55,011 nucleotides of DNA from Chloroflexota bacterium (GTDB lineage: Bacteria; Chloroflexota; Anaerolineae; Anaerolineales; UBA4823), in NCBI GenBank assembly GCA_029265355.1, contig JAJUJL010000015.1, positions 1-55,011 on the forward strand, read 5' to 3'. The notes beneath the pieces are model-generated. The model saw only the letters and a list, made by a program, of their open reading frames with translations, was not told the origin of the DNA and made no database searches. A program made the translations under genes and the position numbers. Positions 16,453-24,046 of the stretch are shown here, piece by piece. Each line of letters opens with the position of its first letter. Position 1 is the first letter of the stretch.

Positions 16453-17637
16453 TCAGGGGAGCGTGCCTTCAATTCTTTGGGGGGGTTGACCAAGTTTAGA
16501 ACGACCGTCTGTCAGGTAGCTCATCAGGATTTGGGCAATCTGACGAGCAGCCCTGGGATTTGCCAGGCGGCGCGCATTTTCTGCCGCTTGTTGGCGCAGG
16601 TGGGGCTTATCAAGCCATTTTCTCAAAGCGGCGACGATTGACTCGGCGCGAGGCGCCCACACACCGGCCTGTTCTGAGACAATGAAGCTGACATTGCCAT
16701 CCTCTTGACCGGGGAGCCGGCTGTAGAGCACCATAGGCAGGCCGGCGTTCAACGCTTCGCTGATTGTGCCAGGTCCCGCTTTGGTTACCAGGATATCTGC
16801 AGCTTGCATGAAAGCTGGCATTTCACGCGTGAAACCGTAGATCAAAGTGGGAATGTCCCAGCGGACTGACTCCAGCCTTTTCTTCAGGCTAACATTCCGC
16901 CCACAGATCACCACCAGGGCTGCCGGGAGCTGGGCGCTGTTGATCGCCTGGGCGGTTTTCTCCAACGGCCCCATGCCCTCGCCCCCACCAACTAACAGGA
17001 CAATGGGCAGATCCTGGGGCCAATTCAATTGGGCGCGCAGTGACTGCTTGCTGCCCACAGGTTGGCAAAAACGGTCGGCGACGGGAAGTCCCACCACGCT
17101 CACTTGTTCCGCTTTCAGCCCGAACTTGATGGCGCGTTGCCCAGCCTCCTGGGTTGGCACAATGCACAGGTCGGTCTTGCGGTGATACCACAAAGCGTGG
17201 GTTGTCACCAGATCGGTGACGACGGTAACATACGGAGGGCGACGATCACCCAGGGCGCGCAAAACGGGCACATTTGCCAGGGGGTGAACGGAGACGTACA
17301 GGTCAGCGGGATGGTGGTGCACCAGGTTGAGCATAGAGCGGCGCACGTAGGGATAGGCGGTACCCATGAGCAGGCGCGCTCGCCGATCGCCATTGCTTAA
17401 GTAATATCCCAATCCCCAGACCTGTTGGACGCGCACCATCTTGGGATACAAATCTGGCATGTAATTCAAGGGGCGCGGCGCGTAATCCTTAAAGATATCC
17501 ACCATCTCGGTGACCACCTGGTCTTTGTACTCCAGATGGATTGCCTCAATGATCGCTTCTGCGGCAGAGCGGTGTCCCCCACCGGTGTCGGAGAAGAGGA
17601 AGACGATCCGCGGCTGAGTGCTTGAGATCTTATTCAT
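16453..17637 (-). CDS. MGDG-synthase-like glycosyltransferase (GT28-type)
   Basis: A 394-aa glycosyltransferase of the monogalactosyldiacylglycerol synthase / UgtP type. The N-terminal MGDG-synthase domain shows FLFSDTGGGHRSAAEAI and SVHPLANVPVLRAL; the C-terminal nucleotide-sugar domain shows LLVGGGEGMGPLEK, YGFTREMPAFMQAADILVTKAGPGTISEAL and LPGQEDGN. It should add sugar from UDP-sugar to a diacylglycerol-like lipid at the membrane face. The start MNKISS at 17637 overlaps the DUF951 gene by 8 bp. Donor and lipid cannot be told from sequence; MurG-like activity is less likely. Confidence 0.85.
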   Translation of the reverse strand: MNKISSTQPRIVFLFSDTGGGHRSAAEAIIEAIHLEYKDQVVTEMVDIFKDYAPRPLNYMPDLYPKMVRVQQVWGLGYYLSNGDRRARLLMGTAYPYVRRSMLNLVHHHPADLYVSVHPLANVPVLRALGDRRPPYVTVVTDLVTTHALWYHRKTDLCIVPTQEAGQRAIKFGLKAEQVSVVGLPVADRFCQPVGSKQSLRAQLNWPQDLPIVLLVGGGEGMGPLEKTAQAINSAQLPAALVVICGRNVSLKKRLESVRWDIPTLIYGFTREMPAFMQAADILVTKAGPGTISEALNAGLPMVLYSRLPGQEDGNVSFIVSEQAGVWAPRAESIVAALRKWLDKPHLRQQAAENARRLANPRAARQIAQILMSYLTDGRSKLGQPPQRIEGTLP

Positions 17638-17827
17638 CGGTTTTTTTTGCCACAACTGCTTTTATTCGCCTGGAGAGTTCACGCCGGGGCAGAAGAACTC
17701 GCCGCCGGCATGTCTGACATTCCAGGCCGATATCCGCACCCAGACGGACCACTTTCCAATCATAGCCGCCACAGGGATGCGGCTTGCGCAGTCGCAATAT
17801 GTCTCCTAGGACCAGGTCTGGCAGCAT
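17630..17827 (-). CDS. DUF951 family small protein
   Basis: A 65-aa protein with the DUF951 pattern: DLVLGDILRLRKPHPCGGYDWKV… then LECQTCRRRVLLPR. The Cys residues of HPCG and CQTC probably bind a metal, and the fold is expected to be a small barrel. The start is placed at 17827 because TATAAT (minus strand, 17840-17835) lies exactly 7 nt before this ATG, so the mRNA would begin at or next to the start codon; an ATG 9 nt upstream would fall before the predicted transcription start. It leads the minus-strand operon with the glycosyltransferase. Function of DUF951 is unknown. Confidence 0.85.
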   Translation of the reverse strand: MLPDLVLGDILRLRKPHPCGGYDWKVVRLGADIGLECQTCRRRVLLPRRELSRRIKAVVAKKTDE

Positions 17828-17834
17828 CGAAATC

Positions 17835-17843
17835 ATTATATCA
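17835..17843 (-). promoter_or_regulatory. Extended -10 promoter of a leaderless transcript (DUF951)
   Basis: On the minus strand TGATATAAT forms an extended -10 box. The hexamer ends 7 nt before ATG at 17827, so transcription should start at or within one base of the start codon. No clear -35 box is seen, as expected for extended -10 promoters. Confidence 0.6.
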
Positions 17844-17950
17844 TGCCCGTATTCACGTCACCTTGGCTTTATCCCTCGGCGCGTGCACTCAACCTGACTA
17901 CTATTGGATGAACCTTTACTTACTTGGAAGAAGACGCTCATCTGGCCAGA

Positions 17951-18026
17951 TGGTATAATGTTTTTAATGTTCTTCGATGCTGGTAGGACTTACACAGTTA
18001 GCGCAGAGTTGGGCGTGGTTTGGTGA
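17951..18026 (+). promoter_or_regulatory. Extended -10 promoter and 19-codon leader ORF upstream of the M50 protease
   Basis: TGGTATAAT at 17951-17959 is an extended -10 box. Seven nt later an ATG (17967) opens a 19-codon frame ending in TGA at 18026, 61 nt before the M50 start. The frame begins MFFDAG and could be a leader peptide translated from a leaderless mRNA, or chance. Confidence 0.4.
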
Positions 18027-18087
18027 GCTCTGCACGTCTCGCTCCCAAACCCACCTGGAGTGCGCAAAAGACAGGATCATTCTAAAA

Positions 18088-18732
18088 ATGTTGGATCTAT
18101 CGCCCTCGATGATCATCTCGCACTTAATCGTGCTGTTGATCGCTTTCCCGGTTCACGAGTTTGCGCACGCCATTACAGCCAATTACTTCGGTGATGATAC
18201 ACCCCGTTTAGAAGGACGGCTGACATTAAACCCTGTCGCCCACCTGGATGTATTGGGATCCCTCTTGCTGATTGTGGCTGGTTTTGGCTGGGCGCGCCCG
18301 GTGAATGTCAACCCCTACGCCCTCTACCGTCGGTCTCCATCAGCGATGATGTGGGTTTCCCTGGCCGGCCCCCTGTCGAATCTGTTGATGGCATTGTTGG
18401 CAGCAATCCCCTTTCGGCTGGGATTGGTATCTTCTGGACAGGCTTACATGGATATGGTTTCCAGCGCCGATCACATTCTGCCGACTTTGCCTCAGGTGTT
18501 ATTGGTCTTTGTGTATATTAACCTGCTGCTGATGCTTTTCAACTTGATCCCTTTAGCGCCTTTGGATGGCGAAAAAATCGCGGATTACTTCTTTCCTCCA
18601 GCACTACAACGCGCGCTGAATACAATCCGCCCTTATGGACCCGTCATACTCATGGCAGTTGTGTTCCTGGGAGTGCTCTCTTGGATCATCACACCACCGC
18701 TAACCCTGCTCCTCAGGGTTTTGGTTGGATAG
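18088..18732 (+). CDS. Site-2 protease family metalloprotease (M50)
   Basis: A 214-aa integral membrane zinc protease of the short S2P-like class found in many bacteria. The active-site helix has HEFAH (residues 23-27) and the third ligand is D160 in APLDGEK. GFGWARPVNVNP and SLAGPLSNLLMAL are conserved family blocks. There is no PDZ domain, so substrate selection must differ from RseP. The ATG at 18088 precedes the first membrane helix; the frame is open to 17977, but that extension is polar and Cys-rich. The next gene, an HD protein, begins inside its end. Confidence 0.85.
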   Translation: MLDLSPSMIISHLIVLLIAFPVHEFAHAITANYFGDDTPRLEGRLTLNPVAHLDVLGSLLLIVAGFGWARPVNVNPYALYRRSPSAMMWVSLAGPLSNLLMALLAAIPFRLGLVSSGQAYMDMVSSADHILPTLPQVLLVFVYINLLLMLFNLIPLAPLDGEKIADYFFPPALQRALNTIRPYGPVILMAVVFLGVLSWIITPPLTLLLRVLVG

Positions 18733-19289
18733 ACCCGGCACGAGTCTGGTATCGCGCCAGGCAATTTTGGAGGGCATTGCTTGCCAGGCCTGATACGGCA
18801 GATCTGGCGTTGGCGCAGTCGGTGCTAGGCCCAGAGGCCATGCAGCTATTCCAAAAGATGCAGCCCAGTGAACAGCTCCACAGCATCCAGGTTTACCGGC
18901 GGGTGGCGACTATGCTGCAAGCTGAACCAATGGAGGCAGGCGAGCATCTACTGGTTGCCGCTTTACTGCACGATGTGGGTAAAAGCTGCCAGCCGCTTTC
19001 TGTGTGGGAACGGGTGGTCATCGTCATCGGAAAAGCCCTCTTTCCAAAAAGGGTGCAGGCATGGGGGGAATTCGATGACCCGCCGAGCAGCCAGGTTCCA
19101 TTTTGGCGGCGGGCGTTCATCGTGGCAGCACAGCACGCGCGCTGGGGTGCAGAGATGGCTGCCCGCGCGGGTGTATCTTCTCAGGCAGTGAGACTCATAG
19201 CCCGGCACCAGGATGCTCTTCCGAAGGAACTGGCGACGCTGGATGATCGGTTGGTGAATGTCCTTCAAATGGTAGACGATCAATTGTAA
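18681..19289 (+). CDS. HD-domain protein
   Basis: A 202-aa putative metal-dependent phosphohydrolase. The HD signature is split as LHSIQVYRRV (His) and ALLHDVGKS (His-Asp), with a further His in AAQHARWG. A TTG start at 18681 is proposed because GGGAG at 18669-18673 sits 7 nt upstream, and no other start precedes the conserved RARQFWRALLARP block. It overlaps the M50 gene by 52 bp. The substrate (nucleotide, phosphate ester or other) is unknown. It is followed 10 bp later by tyrA. Confidence 0.72.
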   Translation: MDHHTTANPAPQGFGWIDPARVWYRARQFWRALLARPDTADLALAQSVLGPEAMQLFQKMQPSEQLHSIQVYRRVATMLQAEPMEAGEHLLVAALLHDVGKSCQPLSVWERVVIVIGKALFPKRVQAWGEFDDPPSSQVPFWRRAFIVAAQHARWGAEMAARAGVSSQAVRLIARHQDALPKELATLDDRLVNVLQMVDDQL

Positions 19290-19299
19290 AAGGGTGTGT

Positions 19300-20292
19300 A
19301 TGGCGATTCAAGTTACGATTGTTGGATTGGGGCAAATCGGCGGCTCGATCGGGCTGGCCTTGGGCCAACACGAGAAGACATTTCTGCGCCTGGGGCATGA
19401 TCTTGACGCTTCTATTACCCAGAAGGCGAAGAAGATCGGTGCCATTGATCGCACGATGTTCAATCTTCCCTCAGCGATACGTGAAGCCGATGTGGTGATA
19501 CTGTCGCTGCCTATGGATCAAATCCGCGCGACGCTGCAGGTGATTGCCCAGGATTTGAAAGATCAGGCGGTGGTCCTGGACACCGGGCCAGTGAAAGAAG
19601 CTGTGGCGGCTTGGGCAGGTGAGTTGCTGCCCACTGGACGCTATTACGTTGGGCTAACGCCGGTGATCAATCCGGTTTACCTGCATGCTCTGGATCGCGG
19701 CCTGGATGCAGCCCGGCCAGACCTGTTCAACCACGGGCTGCTGGCAATTGCTTCACCGGCAGGCACTGCCTCTGAAGCGATCAAGCTGGCAGCGGACCTG
19801 GCGCGCCTGTTGGGTGCCGCGCCGTTGTTTGTCGATCCGCTCGAGATTGATAGCCTGATGGCTGCCACGCATATCCTGCCGCAACTGGTGGCGGCGGCTC
19901 TTCTGAATGCCACGGTTGACCAACCGGGCTGGCATGAGGCGCGCAAAATCGCGGGACGCGCCTATGCTGAGGTGACTGGAATCACTGCCCAAATGGATGA
20001 TGCGGATCCATTGCTTACCTCGGCAATCCTGAGCCGGGATAATGTGATTCGCTCCATGGATGGGTTGATCGCTTCCCTGCAAGCCATGCGCAATGACCTG
20101 GCCCAGGGAGACGCGCAGGCCTTGCAAGGTCGCCTGAGGCGGGCTTTTCATGGGCGGAATGAGTGGTGGAAGCAGCGCCAGTCAGCAAATTGGGAGGAGG
20201 CGCAATCAACATCAGAAGTAAAAACATCCGCTTCTTCAGAGATCTTTGGGCGATTGCTCGGCATCCGTCGCCGGACAAAGCCAAAAGCGTAA
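19300..20292 (+). CDS. tyrA: Prephenate dehydrogenase
   Basis: NAD(P)-dependent TyrA (330 aa) that turns prephenate into 4-hydroxyphenylpyruvate in tyrosine synthesis. The Rossmann loop VGLGQIGGSIG spans residues 8-18, and LDTGPVKEAV and HILPQLVAAAL fit the catalytic and helical C-terminal regions. There is no ACT or chorismate mutase domain; the last 40 residues are polar and weakly conserved. ATG at 19300 follows AAAAGGG. Arogenate dehydrogenase cannot be ruled out. Confidence 0.82.
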   Translation: MAIQVTIVGLGQIGGSIGLALGQHEKTFLRLGHDLDASITQKAKKIGAIDRTMFNLPSAIREADVVILSLPMDQIRATLQVIAQDLKDQAVVLDTGPVKEAVAAWAGELLPTGRYYVGLTPVINPVYLHALDRGLDAARPDLFNHGLLAIASPAGTASEAIKLAADLARLLGAAPLFVDPLEIDSLMAATHILPQLVAAALLNATVDQPGWHEARKIAGRAYAEVTGITAQMDDADPLLTSAILSRDNVIRSMDGLIASLQAMRNDLAQGDAQALQGRLRRAFHGRNEWWKQRQSANWEEAQSTSEVKTSASSEIFGRLLGIRRRTKPKA

Positions 20293-20358
20293 GCACAAGT
20301 CGATCACAATTCCAATCTTTGGGTTATTAAAACCGTTTCCCACACAGAGGTAAAAAAA

Positions 20359-21564
20359 ATGTCTGTCTCCGATGCGCATGTATCAGAAAAATTGCAATGG
20401 ATTCAGGATGAGCTGCAGTCGCTGAAAGAGAGCGGTTTATATACGCGAATACGCACGCTGAGCTCATCCCAAGGAGCCTGGCTGGTTGTCGATGGCAAAA
20501 AGGCTCTCAATTTCTGTTCAAATAATTATCTTGGCCTGGCAAATCATCCCCGCCTGGTACGTGCAGCCTCAGAAGCTATCCAGAAATATGGTGTTGGCCC
20601 GGCGGCAGTGCGCACCATTGCAGGTACGATGGAATTGCATGTGGAGCTGGAAAAACGCCTGGCAGCTTTCAAAAAAGTGGCAGCGGCGATTTCGTTTCAA
20701 TCCGGGTTCAATGCCAACCTGGGCACCATCCCTGCCCTGGTGGGGAAGGAAGACGCCATTTTCTCCGATGAGCTGAACCACGCCAGCATCATCGACGGCT
20801 GTCGCCTTTCGGGAGCGCGTATCATTCGCTACGCGCACTGCGATCCGAGCGACCTGGAGCGCGCCTTGAAAGAGCACCGCTCAGGTTTCACCAGGGCCCT
20901 GGTGGTCACCGATGGCGTCTTCAGCATGGATGGCGATGTCGCTCCCCTGGACGCAATCTATGAGGTGACCCGCCATTACGATGCCATTTTGATGGTGGAT
21001 GATGCTCACGGGGAAGGGGTGTTGGGCCATGGTGGACGGGGTATCGTTGATCACTTCCACCTGCACGGCAAAGTGGATATCGAAATTGGCACAATGTCGA
21101 AAGCTTTTGGGGTGGTTGGAGGCCTGGTAGCCGGCAATCCGGTGGTTATTGAGTGGCTGCGCCAGCGCGGCCGCCCATTCTTGTTCTCATCAGCAATGAC
21201 TGTGCCAGATACTGCAGCTTGCCTGGCAGCCCTGGATGTTCTGGAGGAGTCGACTGAACTGGTCGATAAGCTGTGGGCAAATACGCGTTATTTCAAGGAT
21301 GAAATGCGCCGCCTGGGCTTCGATATTGGGAAGAGCATCACGCCGATCACACCGGTTATGCTGGGTGAAGCGCCCCTGGCGCAGCAGTTCAGTCGCGAAC
21401 TGTTTGAAAACGGTGTCTTTGCCACGGCAATTGGCTTCCCAACTGTGCCGCGCGGCAAAGCGCGCATTCGGGTGATGATTTCAGCCGCGCACGAGCGGGA
21501 TGACCTGGATTATGGGTTGGAGGCATTTGCCCGCGTTGGGCGCTCGACCGGCGTGATTGCATGA
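20359..21564 (+). CDS. kbl: Glycine C-acetyltransferase (2-amino-3-ketobutyrate CoA ligase) / BioF-type synthase
   Basis: PLP enzyme of the alpha-oxoamine synthase family (401 aa). The PLP lysine is K248 in [12 protein letters not shown]; other blocks are [43 protein letters not shown] and [12 protein letters not shown]. Length and the N-terminal region fit Kbl, which cleaves 2-amino-3-ketobutyrate with CoA to glycine and acetyl-CoA. No threonine dehydrogenase gene is adjacent, so a role as 8-amino-7-oxononanoate synthase (biotin) is an alternative; many Kbl-like proteins can do either. AGAGG lies before the ATG. Confidence 0.8.
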   Translation: MSVSDAHVSEKLQWIQDELQSLKESGLYTRIRTLSSSQGAWLVVDGKKALNFCSNNYLGLANHPRLVRAASEAIQKYGVGPAAVRTIAGTMELHVELEKRLAAFKKVAAAISFQSGFNANLGTIPALVGKEDAIFSDELNHASIIDGCRLSGARIIRYAHCDPSDLERALKEHRSGFTRALVVTDGVFSMDGDVAPLDAIYEVTRHYDAILMVDDAHGEGVLGHGGRGIVDHFHLHGKVDIEIGTMSKAFGVVGGLVAGNPVVIEWLRQRGRPFLFSSAMTVPDTAACLAALDVLEESTELVDKLWANTRYFKDEMRRLGFDIGKSITPITPVMLGEAPLAQQFSRELFENGVFATAIGFPTVPRGKARIRVMISAAHERDDLDYGLEAFARVGRSTGVIA

Positions 21565-21621
21565 GAAAAACAGCAGCCGCGCTGCCTGACCATTGTAGCT
21601 GGCGAGGCTGTGCGGCTGCTG
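21563..21621 (-). terminator. Rho-independent terminator for the small minus-strand gene
   Basis: Inverted arms of 10 bp (21571-21580 and 21612-21621) with internal pairing in the loop. Read on the minus strand the hairpin is followed by TTTTTCTC, so it ends transcription of the 21646-21879 gene. It overlaps the end of kbl. Confidence 0.65.
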
Positions 21622-21645
21622 ATCATAGGATAATGAGCAGCAGGT

Positions 21646-21879
21646 TTATAGATCGCTTTCCGCGAAGGGATCAAAGTTGGGGTTGGTTCCGGCCCACACA
21701 CAGCTCGCTCGCCCATCCAGGTTGCATGTCAAAGCTTGCGAGCAACGGTGAGCCACCACGCGCGGCGCTTGTTCGGGGAGGAAGTCTGCCGGGAAGATGA
21801 GCTGAGCTTCCATGGATACTTCGGTCCCGGCGTGTTCGCAATAGCGTACCTTAATAACCTGCCAAGTTTTGTGTGCCAT
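21646..21879 (-). CDS. Small Cys-rich conserved protein, function unknown
   Basis: A 77-aa protein beginning MAHKTWQVIKVRYCEHAG and carrying HRCSQ, LTCNLDG and ASCVWAGTNP. Four Cys and several His suggest a metal-binding fold. GGAGG sits a few bases before the start on the minus strand and a T-tailed hairpin follows the stop, so it looks like a real single-gene unit. I believe similar short proteins occur in other Anaerolineae, but I cannot name a family. It is convergent with kbl and divergent from the peptide transporter region. Confidence 0.6.
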   Translation of the reverse strand: MAHKTWQVIKVRYCEHAGTEVSMEAQLIFPADFLPEQAPRVVAHRCSQALTCNLDGRASCVWAGTNPNFDPFAESDL

Positions 21880-21978
21880 CGTAGGCCTCCAGACTTTCCA
21901 GAAAATAGCCCCCTTGTTGGGGCAAACCGGTAACCATTGATTGATTAAAGTATACCTCTTTACATCTGACGAGAAAAG

Positions 21979-22005
21979 TGACAGGTGTCATACGAAATTA
22001 TGACA
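21979..22005. promoter_or_regulatory. Cluster of TGACA half-sites
   Basis: TGACA-GG-TGTCA (21979-21990) is a perfect inverted repeat, and its right arm also pairs with a further ATGACA (22000-22005) across 8 nt. Three half-sites within 27 bp of an intergenic region suggest binding by a dimeric regulator acting on either the small minus-strand gene or the transporter. Confidence 0.4.
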
Positions 22006-22083
22006 AATTCCCTCTCCGTTGCCCGACTCGTTCTACTCACCTTCGCGCTGCAGCTTGTGGTGGAGCCGTCCTATCGCTGCGAA

Positions 22084-22099
22084 AATCGAATATTCGATT
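22084..22099. promoter_or_regulatory. 16-bp perfect palindrome, candidate operator
   Basis: AATCGAATATTCGATT reads the same on both strands and its last two bases are the first two of the TTGACA -35 box (22098-22103) of the transporter promoter. A bound protein here would block or contact RNA polymerase. Confidence 0.55.
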
Positions 22100-22125
22100 G
22101 ACATTATTTGACGGAGAGTTATAAT
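22098..22125 (+). promoter_or_regulatory. Sigma-70-type promoter of the transporter operon
   Basis: TTGACA (22098-22103), 16-nt spacer, TATAAT (22120-22125). Predicted start near 22132 gives a leader of about 125 nt. A second TATAAT at 22151-22156 lacks a good -35 box. The 377-bp gap 21880-22256 otherwise holds only the half-site cluster and the palindrome. Confidence 0.75.
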
Positions 22126-22256
22126 CTTTAAGTCACACTGATAAATCGCGTATAATTGGTCAGACAAAGGAGGTGAGATCGCACCGATCACACAAGTCGA
22201 ACCCAAGCATCTGTTCATCGATCATATCCAAACATGTTTAGGATGGAGAAAGAAGA

Positions 22257-23942
22257 ATGAGCCGTAAACCAATTCTTGTCTTCGTTGTGCTGGCTGTGCT
22301 GTTCAGCATGGTGCTGTCGGCTTGCCAGCCGCAGGCTGCGCCCACAGCGGAGGCGACCGAAGAAGTTGTGGCTTTTGAGCCACTGAAGATGGAAGCGCCG
22401 AACTGTGACTATGGCGGCCTTTTCAAATCTATGGAAGCTGTGGATGAATTCACCGTCAAGTTCACCATGTGCGCTCCTGACCCGGCGTTCCTGTCCAAGA
22501 TCGCCTTCTCGTCGTTCTCGATTCAACCGAAAGAATACCTGGAGCAGACGGGCGGCGGCGGCGAAGGCAGCGCCCTGCTGGAGAAGCCGGTTGGCACCGG
22601 ACCGTACAAGGTCAGCGAGTGGAAGCGCGGCGAGGAGCTGATTTTCACTGCTTTTGAAGATTATTGGGGTGCGGATAAGGCCAAGACGCCAACCCTGGTC
22701 TTCCGCTGGAGCTCTGAGGCTGCCCAGCGCCTGCTCGAACTGCAGGCCGGCACTGTCGATGGTATCGACAACCCTGGGCCGGATGATTTTGCCAAGATCG
22801 AATCCGATCCAAACCTGGTGCTCATCCCCCGCCCGGCATTGAACATTTTCTACATCGGCATGAACAATACCTACCCGCCGTTCGATAACGAGCAGGTACG
22901 CCAGGCGATTGCGATGGGCATTGATCGCCAGCGCATCGTCGACAACTTCTATCCCGCTGGTTCGGAAGTCGCCTCGCACTTCACCCCCTGCTCGATCCCC
23001 AACGGCTGCGTCGGCGAATCCTGGTATGAGTTCGACCCGGTTAAAGCCAAAGAAATGCTGGCAGCGGCGGGCTACCCGGATGGCTTCGCCACCAAGCTGT
23101 ACTACCGCGATGTGGTGCGCGGCTACCTGCCGCAGCCCGGAGTGGTTGCCCAGGATATCCAGGCGCAGTTGAAAGAGAACTTGAACATCGATGTCACCAT
23201 CGAGGTTCAAGAATCAGGCACATTCCTGGATAATGCTGATTCGGGCTTGCTGGATGGCTTACACCTGTTGGGATGGGGCGCTGACTACCCAGATCAGACC
23301 AACTTCCTGGATTATCACTTCGGCGCTGGCTCTTCCAAGCAGTTTGGCGAGAAGTTCACTGACCTGACGGATACCTTGAAGCAGGCCGCGGCCCTGGCTG
23401 GTGATGAAGCTCGCAAGCCGCTGTATGAAACCGCCAACAACCTGATCAAGCAGCACGTGCCCATGATCCCTGTGGCGCACGGTGGTTCAGCCACGGCTTA
23501 CAAGGCGACTGTGGATGGTGCTCATTCCAGCCCACTCGGCAATGAGAACTTCTCGGTTATGGCTGTACCGGGACAGGAGACATTTGTCTGGATGCAGAAT
23601 GCAGAACCAATCTCACTCTACTGCCCCGATGAGACGGATGGCGAGTCGCTGCGCGGTTGTGAGCAGGTTGTCGAGTCGCTGTATCGCTACGAAATCGGCG
23701 GCACGGCTGTCCAGCCCAGCCTGGCGGAAGTTTGCTCGCCCAACGCTGATCTGACCGAATGGACCTGCACACTCCGTAAAGGTGTCAAGTTCCATGATGG
23801 CTCCACCCTGGATGCCAATGATGTCGTGATGTCGCTGCTGGTGCAATGGGATGCTTCCCATCCACTGCACAAGGGCAACACGGGCGCCTTCACTTACTTT
23901 AGCTCGCTGTGGGGTGGCTTGCTAAACGCTCCGGCTGAGTAA
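22257..23942 (+). CDS. Peptide-type ABC transporter substrate-binding lipoprotein, circularly permuted
   Basis: Extracellular solute-binding protein of SBP family 5 (Opp/Dpp type), 561 aa, with signal peptide and lipobox VLSAC (Cys23). The order of segments is permuted. Straight after the lipid anchor come blocks normally found in the middle: SMEAVDEFTVKFTM, PVGTGPYKVSEW (VGTGPY at 112-117), QAIAMGIDRQRIV, the late block GWGADYPDQTNFL, and the usual C-terminal SPLGNENF. Only then, from about residue 441, follow the blocks that usually start the mature protein: MQNAEPISL (446-454), PSLAEVCSP, LRKGVKFHDGSTLDANDVV. The new ends fall in one loop. Promoter and operator lie upstream; two permease genes follow. 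Ligand probably peptide-like, not determined. Confidence 0.85.
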   Translation: MSRKPILVFVVLAVLFSMVLSACQPQAAPTAEATEEVVAFEPLKMEAPNCDYGGLFKSMEAVDEFTVKFTMCAPDPAFLSKIAFSSFSIQPKEYLEQTGGGGEGSALLEKPVGTGPYKVSEWKRGEELIFTAFEDYWGADKAKTPTLVFRWSSEAAQRLLELQAGTVDGIDNPGPDDFAKIESDPNLVLIPRPALNIFYIGMNNTYPPFDNEQVRQAIAMGIDRQRIVDNFYPAGSEVASHFTPCSIPNGCVGESWYEFDPVKAKEMLAAAGYPDGFATKLYYRDVVRGYLPQPGVVAQDIQAQLKENLNIDVTIEVQESGTFLDNADSGLLDGLHLLGWGADYPDQTNFLDYHFGAGSSKQFGEKFTDLTDTLKQAAALAGDEARKPLYETANNLIKQHVPMIPVAHGGSATAYKATVDGAHSSPLGNENFSVMAVPGQETFVWMQNAEPISLYCPDETDGESLRGCEQVVESLYRYEIGGTAVQPSLAEVCSPNADLTEWTCTLRKGVKFHDGSTLDANDVVMSLLVQWDASHPLHKGNTGAFTYFSSLWGGLLNAPAE

Positions 23943-23974
23943 TCAGACCGGCTGTAAGAGTATCAGGACCGGCT

Positions 23975-24031
23975 CCGGTGGGGGCGCCGGCTGGCCACAA
24001 AACTGGCCAGGGTACTCCCACCGGATTTATT
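23975..24031 (+). terminator. Intercistronic hairpin after the substrate-binding protein
   Basis: Outer arms CCGGTGGG (23975-23982) and CCCACCGG (24017-24024), inner arms CTGGCCA (23991-23997) and TGGCCAG (24004-24010), then ATTTATTTC. It probably lets part of the transcripts stop, giving more binding protein than permease, or protects the upstream mRNA end. Confidence 0.6.
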
Positions 24032-24044
24032 TCACTCGAGTGAA
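24031..24044. promoter_or_regulatory. 14-bp palindrome at the permease start
   Basis: TTCACTCGAGTGAA ends 2 nt before the ATG at 24047. It contains the only GAG that could serve as ribosome site, so folding or protein binding here could control translation of the permease. Confidence 0.4.
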
Positions 24045-24046
24045 TC

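Noticed and set aside
22257-23942. Reading the substrate-binding gene as a frameshifted or truncated pair of tandem genes
   Set aside because: The frame is continuous, the join between old C- and N-terminal parts is short and in register, and no leftover gene piece lies before the signal peptide or after the stop; a regulated promoter and permeases flank it.
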